Shown: one piece after another, positions 46,301 through 58,300 of the stretch
How positions within the stretch are numbered: the stretch's first letter is position 1
Layout: each line of letters begins with the position of its first letter
Source: Nematostella vectensis
Taxonomy: Eukaryota > Cnidaria > Anthozoa > Actiniaria > Edwardsiidae
NCBI RefSeq assembly: GCF_932526225.1
Contig: NC_064034.1
Location: 17,560,887-17,620,886 of the forward strand
Direction of reading: 5' to 3'
DNA: 60,000 nucleotides
Translations under genes and position numbers: made by a program
Notes under the pieces: generated by a model
Seen by the model: only the letters and a program-made list of their open reading frames with translations
What the model was told of the DNA's origin: nothing
The model's database searches: none

Positions 46301-49300
46301 GTTTCTTGGGGTATTTCTTTTTTTGCTATTTGCTATGCAGGATATTTTTTTTCGAGGTAAAAGCAGCGCAGGGCATTTTGGGGTGTATTTGTCCAGGGTT
46401 CCGTACCGGACTTGTCGGCGCCGTGAAATGTGTCACACGCATTTCACATTACAGCTCAGTCAGTAAAAAGGACTTAAAGAAAGAAGACAATCGTTCAAAT
46501 TGCACCTGGAAATTTCAGACTGAGAATCAAAGCTTCCAAAACGGGGGAGTCAACTCCTTATCATTTTAAACCCCAGGTTTGGGTACTTTTCTGGAATTAA
46601 CTGAGCCCCGATACGTTTTGTGGACTAGGACGGAATATAAATCTTCGTCTCTAATTCGAGGTAAATCCCGGCAATTCAATCAGCCCTGGAACTATTCATG
46701 CTAATGTATTCATTCTCAAAATAGTGTATGGTTCAGAACTTTACGGTAATTTTTATCCATAATGCTGTTAAGTGTATTTTTTGCCATTCAGAAAGCATTT
46801 TTTTATATACAACTGGAGGTCTAACACGAGGAAGTGTGATGGACGAGCGACAGCGAATCACATGGATGATGCCATCTCGATGCCATCATGCGCCGAAACC
46901 GACTGGGCCATGCAAGAGGTGACTGGCATAAGGTTTGATTCGAGTGAACAGAATTAAGACATGACTGTCTCTTGACAGAATCGTGACATGAATTACACAA
47001 TTCTCATCTTGGAGACACTAGCTGGTGGCAAAATCCCATTCATCTAAGATCCAGTTCTCAATAATATCATGACTGGGGTGCAGATAAATTGGGGACGCGC
47101 GGATAAAGCTCAAGCAAAAGGTCACATAATTGCCGCTATGGTCGGGAAGTCTGTGATTACGCATTACTTCAAGCGAGCTGATCAATGTATGACACTAGCT
47201 ACTAAGACATCAGTAAGAATAGAGGGAGACGGAGCTCAAGTAGATCCGCAGCTCTTGTTTCAGAGGCTGGTTATCACTTGCGTCACCGCCGTTGACCTAC
47301 AAGACGCGTACCCAGGATTGGCAGACGGGGGTTGCGCGGTCATAGGTATCATATGGAAAAAGCATAGGATTTAAAGATTCAAAGAATGACCCACTTTTTG
47401 GCCGCCAAGTACGCGCCTGAGATGTACACGCCTGAGATGTACTTAGATATGAGAAATGCAGCTTTCCAGCGGCGCTTTTTGATAACCCCGTAACCGTTTG
47501 CCAGCCCCAAAAGGCAACGCTAGCTGGTAACCTATAGGACAAACTCTCTGCTGCAAGCTGCGCCACTGTACTTGTCGGGGAAGATACTGACTTATGCTGT
47601 TCTATTACACGCAAGAAGATGGCCACGATCTGTTCTCCGTCTGGAACCCAATGCACATACTAGCAGTCTGGAATATGAAGAAAGTGAAGGCGGATCTCGG
47701 CCCGGCAGTATGTCAGAATGTGTTGTTTCTCAATGCAATCCTTGGCTGTGACACCATGTCTAGACCGTTCGGTATTGGGAAATCTGCTTCTTTGAAGAAG
47801 TACGAGTGTTCTCTCTCCTTCAGAAATCTTTCACAAGTTTTTGACGCGGTGATGTCTACTGCGGACGAGGTTGAAGAAGCTGATAAGCAAGCCCTTGCAG
47901 AGCTCTACGGAGGAAAATGAGGAGAAAGTCTCAACCTTCTTCGCTACCGCAAATATAACGAGAAAGTTGCGACCAGAGGCCATCAAATTCAGTCCCAGAA
48001 CCTTCTCTCTTCATCAGCTGCGGCAAAGTATCATAGTCTTCGAGTGTTTCTACAAGTCAAAGAATGGCAGGGGGGCGGATGATGATGGAATGCAGCTTGA
48101 AGATTTGGGCAGGAGACTTAGCGGCAACCAAGTGCTTCCTTTGACGACTGATCTGCCAGCCGCCCACAGGGCTAAAGATGATTCGCTGTAACTGTGGGAG
48201 CAAGATGGAGTTTTCAGAAGCGCGGTTCTTGATGACAGCGAATGAAGATGATGATATGTTTTAATACACAGGAGACTATAGTGTTCTCTAAAAGTACATC
48301 GAAAGCTATTTTTTTCATATCTATAAATAATTTTCAAATTAGTACAATTACGCAAAAGTTGCTATACTAAGACATTTCTCGCGCTGCTCGTTTGTGTTTT
48401 GTTATGATCACGTCCTGGTGAACGTATTTGGCGAACGAGCGCAAGGTTTATTACAAATAGATGTCAAATGCGTGTGATCTCATTAGTTTTATATTTAGAA
48501 CTCGACGGTAAGCCCGATTTGTGCCTTAGAATTCACTTCTTTCTCTTTGTAACGCCCTGACTGCATAATGGTATATTTTGACCAGAAATATAGGATCAAA
48601 CAAGGTTTCAATGGTATGCATACTATCAATAAAGCCTATTTCTAAGTTTAGACCTATTTACTTTAAAATTGAGATGTTTTTATTAAAGAAAATGCACTTA
48701 TTTTCTCAGCCTCGTTTCCATGCAGCGAAATTTCCGAACGTTCCAAATGAATCTCATTTTTCGGAATGTCGCCGTGCTGGGATTCCAGGGGACTTTTGGT
48801 ATGTTAATAAATAACTAAAGGTTTCATTTCCTTTGAAATTTCTTCTATACTAATTTGTTCCGGGTTTGAGCTCAAGATGACTGGACTAGAACCTTTCTTG
48901 TTTCACAGCGTCTAGAAAGATGTCCTTCTCTAGCTACCCAGGATGCCTTGAGTCACTTGATGACTTTTATATCATGGACAGGTCAGTATGTATCATCTCA
49001 CACAAACCAGCACCATCATCCAAATAAACACAGAAATGACTGCGCACGTCACGCCAGAGAAAAAGATACTTTCTGGCTTATACATGAGCTAAATAAGTTG
49101 CTTTTTGTTGTTCTTATTTTGCCGCAAAAACCCTGAGTGTGCCACCCAAAACGTTTGCGCAAGCTGCTTATCAAATCCGATTTAGACAGCACGATTTAGT
49201 CGTATGCGACCTGCCTACGGCATGTCTTAGCCCTGAATTATCACACTACGGGTTTGTAGGATGACTTACACTCTACGACTCGAGTTGTAGAGGGACGCAT

Positions 49301-52300
49301 ACAACTAATAAGCCTTTTTACAACCACACCGCTACGTCACTACAAGCTAGTCCACTAAAAAAATTCGTCATCATATTACAACCATCAACACCACCAGCAT
49401 TTTCACCACCACAACATTAATCGTTATCACCACAACCATCCTCCATGAAAAACGTCTTCTTATCCCCCTTCAGCAAGTTAATGATGCTTCAGACCACCAA
49501 CGGCATTTTAAACAAAACCCTTTACGAGCATGTCACCCCAGAGTCTCTTCTCTCTTGGCATCGTGTGCGACTGGCTAACGTGATGGCTTCGGGAGGCCGC
49601 CAGTGGGCTGATATAGTGGGACAGTACAACTCAGGTGATTTATCGGAAATGTAACAATGCGACGCGCGCTACTGTGGTCACTTTGACAGTTTATGGAAGT
49701 GATGAAGAAAGATATGGGAAACTGAATATTTTATTGACGTTAACTATGCGACGCGTTAACTACTTTGACGGTTTATGGTAGTGATGAAGTAAGATATGGG
49801 AAACGAAATATTTTATTGACGTTTATTATACTTACCAATCAGCATAGCGAGAAAATCACCATAGCGCTAAAATATGACCCAAACCTCTTAGCTTTGAAGT
49901 TTCTGTCATTCAAACCTGTAATTTTCGCGCCCTTATTGGCTGACTGGGTCTTGGATGTCACAGTAGCGCGCAAGCGCATGGCACTATAAATGAGAAAAAG
50001 AATATGCGAACCTCGAGTGTACACATTGGTGGAGAGAGCTTGCAACTATCAAAGGCTTTTCCTTGTTGATTTGCGTGAATGTTGTTAAAAATTACTTGAA
50101 CGTCACGAAGTCGTATCACCAGTACATGGTCTTGGATATTCAGGTACATACAATAACCAGTACATGGTCTTGGATCTCAAGCGAATCCAGCTCAACAAGA
50201 CGATTGAGGACAACGCTCTATGGGTTGTTGAACAAATACCATCGTGAGTATGATATATGGTGTATTATAACAGCCAATCAGATACTACCGTGAGTATGAT
50301 ATCTGTCATTTTACAACAGCCAATCAACCTTCTTGCATTTGCTCGGGATTGGGGGGGGGAGGGGGGGCAGACGATGAGTGAGAGGACGTAGAAATGAGTC
50401 GTGTGAGGTGTACTTGAGTGAGATGACGTAGAAATGAGTCATGTGAGCTGTACGTTAGTGAAAGAACGTAGTATGAGCCATGTTATGACCGTATACAATG
50501 AGTGAGAGAACGTAAAAACGAGTCATGTGAGCTGTACGTGAGTGAGAGGATGTAGTATGAGGCATGTGACCAGTACGATGAGTGCGAGAACGTAGAAATG
50601 AGCCATGTGGACCGTACGATGAGTGGGAAAACGTAGAAATGAGCCATGTGGACCGTACGATGAGTGCGAGAACGTAGAAATGAGTCATGTGGACCGTACG
50701 ATGAGTGAGAGAACATAGAAATGAGTCATGTGGAGCGTACGATGAGTGAGAGAACGTAGAAACGAGTCATGTGAGCTGTACGTGAGTGAGAGGATGTAGT
50801 ATGAGGCATTTGACCAGTACGATGAGTGAGAGAACGTAGAAATGAGTCATGTGGACCGTACGTTGAGTGAGAGAACGTAGAAATAAGTCATGTGGACCGT
50901 ACGTTTAGTGAGAGAACGTAGAAATGAGTCATGTGGACCGTACGATCAGTGAGAGAACGTAGAAATGAGTCATGTGGACCGTACGTTGAGTGAGAGAACG
51001 TAGAAATGAGTCATGTGGACCGTACGATGAGTGAGAGAACGTAGAAATGAGTCATGTGGACCGTACGTTGAGTGAGAGAACATAGAAATGAGTCATGTGG
51101 ACCGTACGATGAGTGAGAGAACGTAGAAACGAGTCATGTGGGCTGTACGTGAGTGAGAGGATGTAGTATGAGGCATGTGACCAGTACGATGAGTGAGAGA
51201 ACGTAGAAATGAGTCATGTGACCTGCACGTGAGTGAGATGACGTAGATATGAGTCATGTAACCTGTACGTAAGGTATGAGTCATCTGAGCTGTACGATGA
51301 GTAAGGGCGGGGAGCTTTGTGACAGCTTTAACAAAAGCAGAGCAATGATAGACCAAGCACAGTAGTGCAAGCTCTGAAGGACTGTAAAAGTGAAATTAAT
51401 ATTGGTCAGAAGATACAAATTCAGAAGCATTTGCACACAGTAACAGTCAAGGATGTGTTAGAAATTAAAGAGGGGGGGGGGGTTACCACGTGATATTCAA
51501 TACAGTAACCACACAAACAGAATACTTTAATAGTGTTACAATATAGTCATACAATATTTTAATAATAGGCAAAGTATGTAAAATAAAAAAACTACGATTA
51601 TATGATATTTAATGACAACAATAATCTACCAATAATATACGATGTTTTGATCATCAACGAGTAATATCAGTCAGGTATGGACTGTGCTTAGGAAGGGTTG
51701 ATGGGCTACATGACACGCTCTTAGTCGTCTACCTCGGTTGCATATCACGGTTCACGCGGCTTTAGCTTTATCACCGCGGGGGCCTTAGCGGCAAACCCCA
51801 CTTCGTTACTATTCCCCTCGCGTTTTATCATGTGGTGGATCTGTGAGAATAGATCTTGGAAAGCTTCTTTAGCCTTCTGCCTCATCTCCGATAGGATTGA
51901 CCATGCAGGTGACCAAGCTGATGACCATTCCCACGATGCGAGTTGTGTACTCATCTGCGATGGTCGTGTCGATGAAATTGCCGGCAATGAGAGACGTGTA
52001 CATGAAGGAAAACAGATATGGGCAGAAGAACGCAAGAATGACCGACGCCGCCATGTAACTGAGCTTGTAGTGCCTCAGTGTAGATCTGGCGACGCTTGCG
52101 GTGCAAGTACATAAGTATGCGAATACTCATGACCACCAGGGTAAGGGCAGGGATGAAGAAGACCAAGATGGCGATAACGAGGTTGAGTGTCTTAGAGAGG
52201 GTGTCTACACCGAGTATGCATAGCCGCGTGTACTGACCGGTGTCGATGGGGTATGTCTTCAAGATGCTGGTACACCCGGGGTGTACGACGGAAAGTGTAG

Positions 52301-55300
52301 CGCCCACGAACCAGGCCACCACCACCATCCTCTTGCATGCTATCCTGCTGGGCGCCTTGTGTGGGTAGTAGATGATCAGATACCTCTCCAATCCCAGCAC
52401 TACCATGTTGGTGATTGTAATGAAGATTGGTACAATCTGGAAATACCTGTGGACACGGCACACTAGATCACTGGACAGGAAATCAGTGGTGAGCTCTGCT
52501 AGCAGGAGTGGAATGGCCACCAGAGCGGACATGAGGTCGGACAGGGCCAGGCTCCGGACAAAGTACTTGGTGGTAAGATGGCCCTGCAGTCTGGTGGTGA
52601 TTATTGGTTTTGGCTTGTACAGGTAGAGTACCAGTGTGTTGGCGCATACGGAACAGACGACCACAAAGACCATGATGGAGGCCAACACCCACCTCAGACC
52701 GTACGGGACGGACGTCCACACGTAGCGAAGGTGGTGCAGGGGGGCGTGCGTCGCTTCCATCACTCGACCCTATCGCCATGCGCAAGTGGTCTTGTTTTAT
52801 TTAACTGAGGAATTGAAAATATATTTTAGGATGTTGTTGATACGAGTTGGAGGGATTTTCCCTTTTGACTATAGAAATACAGATCCATGCGTATGTAAGC
52901 ATAAGCTTACTTATTGAGCGCACTTTGTTAAGAAAGACCCATAAAGATGCATGAATTATGAGAGGGTGAAATTATATATTTTGTTGATTACTTCAAGCTC
53001 CTTCATGTATATATTTTGGTGATCTTTTGGTAATTTAAATATATTAAAGAACAGCGGCGTAGCCAGGGGGTGGCCAGGAGAAAATGCCTTGAAAGGGCCT
53101 TTTGGGCCCCCTGTTAAAAACCCTGGCCACGCTGCTGAGAACCAGGCAAAATCTAATTGTCCTTTGCTGGTTCGAATTTTCACCCACATAGTGTTATATT
53201 TGTACTAAAAAGTACAGGAAAAACATAACGATACAAGCCCGTAGCCAGAATTTTAAGCTTGGTTTCGTCAAAACTCGCAGTGGTAACCAACTGCCCTTTG
53301 TAGAAGCGGACCTACCGTTTGCGTAGGAGGGTAAACCGAATGCATGAATCAGAGATCTGGGGAAGCATGTCACTAAAAATGTAGGAATTGGAGTCCTTAA
53401 AAGAGATACTTATCATGTACATCTGCTTATGGTTACGAAAATATTTTCGCATTTGCGAAATACCAACTCAAACAGCGCATGCCATTGAAAAGCGAACATT
53501 ATTTAGAAAGATGTTTGAGTTTGTTTGTTCAGTGCACAGCTTCAGCATGAAAAAACGAGAAAAGCGAACATTATTTAGAAAGATGTTTGAGTTTGTTTGG
53601 TCAGTGCACAGCTTCAGCATGAAAAAACGAGAAAAAGAGGTCGAATTTTCGTCTTCATGTTAGACCCTAAAGAGTCCCTAAATATCCACCTTATTTCAGC
53701 CTAAAACGATACTGATACTTTTTAAAATTTTTAAAAATCTCAAAACAAGGTCTTCGAAACCGTTAGATTAATCATCTTCTATAACAGACAAAATGTCTTT
53801 TGTAATACTTCTCGGATAAAAGTCATCATTCATCTGCACTCGCTTTTTGAATAGTCAGGATTTACCAAAACGATCCAAGCATCATTGACCCGCTGACTTG
53901 GACTAAATAGACATAAACACATTGCCTACTTATTCTAATTAAGTAACTGCTTTTTTCTTTCTCAGGGCCCCCGAACTCTTAAAACTTGAGATACTCGCTG
54001 TATTGTGCTTGTATGCTGGCGTAAGTTTTTCTTAAACTCACCAAGTCACAATAGATAATTTTAACTTCTTGCACCATTTTTTAAGCTGAAGTGAACTAGT
54101 ACAAGTCACCTTAACCAGAAAGACCCAAAGAGCGGGAGCAAAGATCTCTCTCTCTCTTCGTGAGAACGCTCAGTCGTGGACTAAATCTTAACAACACTTC
54201 ACATCCCATTAGGTTTGTTAAATCGAACAATCGGTTTTTAGACCGTTCCCCTTTACACAAAAGACAAGGAAATGTCTTATAAGATGCGTTTATAAGATTT
54301 TATAGAAGAGAGATAGTAGATGTTATGGAAACGACAGTGGATCATGAAGAGATCACGTTGGGTGCTTCGCATGAGGTGATTGCGATGAATAGTGAGGAGC
54401 AAGACTACATGGTTGATGGAGACGTAGAGCACGAGGCTTACAGTATGGACAATACTATTAGAACATTATCTGGGTCTATTCCAGAAACTATTAATACTAA
54501 TACGGTTACTAGTACAGTGGGGGAGTCTACTATGGCTCTTAATGTAGTTGTTAATTTATCTAGCCGGGAACTTGGGGAGGTTGCTCTTCTTTCTAAGGGT
54601 CTTAAATTTTGTCCTACTCCTAATGAGTTGGATGTTTTTGCTTTACGTAAGGATATTAATGATTTCGTTAGGCGTAAGGTAAAGGGAATTTTTTTATGAT
54701 CCGGATGCCGTAGATGCAGAAACCCCAGCTTTTAGAAAAAAATCATCTTGGTGTCCGGAAAAAGGTCGCGAAATTGCTATAGAGGCGTACGCTAAAGCCT
54801 TGGAGGAAGAGATCTTATCTTCAACCAAACAAGGTAAGATTTATAGTAATTTGACACAGGATGAACGCCGAGCTCTTAAGGATTTAAGGTATGCTAAGGA
54901 TATAGTTATAAAGGAGGCGAAAAAGGGGTCTGGGGTAGTGCTCATGGATAAGGATAAGTATATTCAAGAGGCACTAAGACAGCTCAGTGACGAGGAGGTA
55001 TATAAGGAAACCAAGAGTCTCACGCAGTATATTACGGAGCTAGTAAATAGAAGGGTACGTAAGTTGTCTGCTGATAGATTTATAGATGATAAGACTCTAG
55101 ATTATCTTATCATCAATGGTAAGCCGAGGGTAGGTCGTTTTTATCTCCTTCCTAAAATACATAAGAAGGGTAACCCAGGTAGGCCAGTCATATCGGGGTG
55201 TAATACTTGCACTGAAAAGATATCTGAGTTTGTAGATTATCATATTAAGGATTTGGTGCCATCTATACCATCCCATATTAAGGATACTAAAAATTTTTTT

Positions 55301-58300
55301 TATTAATAAAGTGAGGGATATGGGAACTTTACCTCAGGGGGCTATCTTAGTCACAGCAGATGTGGTTGGGCTTTACCCCCACATACCCCATGATGAGGGG
55401 TTGGAGGCTCTTAAAGCCGCTTTGGACAAACGTGGTAAGATAACAGGTAATTATATTCCTACTGAGGACCTTGTGGAGCTCGCATTGTCCTGGAGAATAA
55501 TAACTTAGTATTTCATAATAAGCATTATTTACAGGTATTAGGTACGGCTATAGGTACTATACTAGGATGGCACCATCATATGCTAATCTTTTTATGGCTA
55601 AAGTGGAAAAGGAAATCACAGACTCTTCTACAGTTAAGCCTTATTTATGGCGTAGGTATATCGATGACATTTTCATGATCTGGACTGAAGGTGAGGACGC
55701 TCTAAGAGAGTTTATGGCTCACATGAACTCTATACATAGAACTATAAAATTTACGTTTGAGTGGTCTACTAGTCAGGTAAATTTTTTGGATGTTTCACTT
55801 ACTCTTAGGGATGGGGTTATCTCTACAGATCTGTATAGTAAGCCTACTAATAAGTATGTCTGCTTGTAAGAAAGGCATTCCCTTTGGGCAGGCACTACGT
55901 ATTCGTAGGATATGTTCGAAAGACTCTTCTTTCGAAAAGAGGGTATTAGAGTTACAAGGTTATTTAGTTGATAGGGGTTATGACAGCAGATTTGTGGGGA
56001 GGGAAGTTGACCGGGCTAGACGTATTCCTAGGGACGACACATTGAAGGACAGGCGTAAAGGTAAGAATGATCGTGTACCTTTTGTAGTCACTTTTCATCC
56101 AGCTTTACCTAATTTACCTGGTATTCTTCGTAATTTACAGCCAGTTCTAGAATCTTCTAGTAGATGTTGGGGTGCTATTGGTAGGGTACCTATGGGGGCT
56201 TATAGGAAACCTAGGAGTTTAAAGGATATGTTGGTGCACTCTTCTCTTAAAGAGGATAGTACTCAGGTTATAGGTTGTGGTAAGTGTATGGTAATAGGTG
56301 TAGGGTGTGTAACTTTCTTAAGACAGGGCGGGAGTTTCGCAGTACGGTTACTAATAAGAAAAATGTCATTAATTTTGACTTGGACTGTAACTCAGATTTT
56401 TTTGTTTATCTCATTACTTGCTCTATGTGTAGCAAGCAATACGTAAGCATTTTAATAATCATAAAAGTAGGTTATATAAGCACCCTAGTTTACCGCTAAG
56501 TGAAAGAGTTAAGGATGACCTTATCTATCAACATTTTCATTGCGAAAATCATTTAGGTCTTAATAATGTTATGGTACAACTTATAGATAAGTGTAACTCT
56601 GAGGCTCAGCTTAAGGAAAGGGAAGGCCAGTGGGCTTATCGGCTTAAGTCTATCTATCCGCGGGGTCTTAATAGTGATGACTTTTTTTGTAGTAGGAACC
56701 CACGTAGAGATGTGTAAATTCTTTTTATCCAGCGCGCGCTATTTTAGAAAATGCGCGTTGTTTTTGTCAGTTGTAATGTTTTTGCGTCTCGCGCCACTAT
56801 TCTGATGTAAATAAGCTTGTAACGATTCACCTTCTTTAGTCTGCCCTGAAGAACTCAAATTTAAGAAAATATAGAAATATAATTATACAAACAGTTTTGC
56901 TTTAAAATTAGAAATGCTTGTGATTTAAGAAATAAGTTTGAGAAGAAAATACATCAATAATAACCCCTAGTACTGATCAGTGGAAAATCCATTAACGACC
57001 TCGATATTATATAACGATCATAATGCCCGGTCCTGGCAAAATTACTGCAAAGTGTATGGAGAAAAATCTCGATATAATGATATCCGGTATGGAGAAAAAT
57101 CTCGATATAATGATATCCGTTATGGAGAAAAATTTCGATATAATGATATTCGGTATAACGATATTTTCAGCACAATGTTAACAATATTTGGAATGGCGTA
57201 AATTGGGCCTTCTCAATCACGGCACAGTCCTACACAATGCAATCTTCCTGTCCTCCTCTTGTCTGTTGTCTTTAATTCTACACGCCAGTATCCGAGAGGG
57301 GGCGCAGGAGGTGAGTCTCCCCACCCTCCCTCCCCCCCCCCCCCCCACACACAAAACGGCGGGAGGTCCACTTGGTTCGCTATAGAGTGCATAATATTTG
57401 TAGACAAAACTATCAAGTAAAGCGAAATAGACAAAAAAGGCATTTTCGATTACTCTGGCATGTTATAAATCTATAAATCAGACCTTAACTCGTAAGTTTA
57501 ACTTGACTTTTTTGTAGCCAAATCCGATATCAAACGTCCCGTGGAGATACTGCAATAGCATTAAATGGCCTCGAGAGGACTTAGATATGAGTCATGTGAC
57601 CTTTACGACGAGTGAGATGACGTAGAAATGAGTCATGTGACCTGTACGTCAGTAAGAGGACATAGGAATGACTCATGTGACCTGTACGTCAGTGAGAGGA
57701 CATAGAAATGAGTCATGTGACTTGTTTGTGAGTGAGAGGATGTAGAAATGAGTAATGTGACCTGTACGATGATTGAGATGACGTAGTATGAGTCATGTGA
57801 CCTGTACGATGATTGAGATGACGTAGTATAAGTCATGGGACCTGTACGATGAGTGAGATGACGTAGAAATACGTCATGTGACCTGTACGATAAGAGAGAG
57901 GACTTAGAAATGAGTCATGTGACCTGTACGATGAGTGAGAGGACATAGAAATGAGTCATGTGACCTGTACGTGAGTGAGATGACGTAGAAATAAGTCATG
58001 TGATCTGTACGATAAGATAGAGGACATAGAAATGAGCCATGTGACCTGTACAATGAGAAGACGTAGAAATAAGTCATGTGACCGGTACGATGAGTGGGAT
58101 GACGTATTATGAGTCATGTGGACCGTACAATGAGTGGGATGACGTAGATAACTTTTAATCGTTTGGTTTCTATGCTTAGTCTTGTGGCCAGCGGAGATCA
58201 GACACCAATTCTCCGCGCTGGATACTGGCCGTCGTACAACATCCCTTTCTACGAGCTGGTAATGTAACGATATTGACACAGGCTTTCCTGATTATTTGGT

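Noticed and set aside
50372-51300. Possible CRISPR-like repeat array
   Set aside because: Units are contiguous without unique spacers and the sequence is clearly an animal genome; it is a satellite.
50455-51356. Minus-strand frames with THRTGHM-like repeats
   Set aside because: Antisense of the 41-bp satellite; no protein features beyond the repeat.
53388-53663. 91-codon frame with an internal 24-residue repeat
   Set aside because: Open because of a 72-bp tandem duplication; no signal, domain or plausible splice partners.
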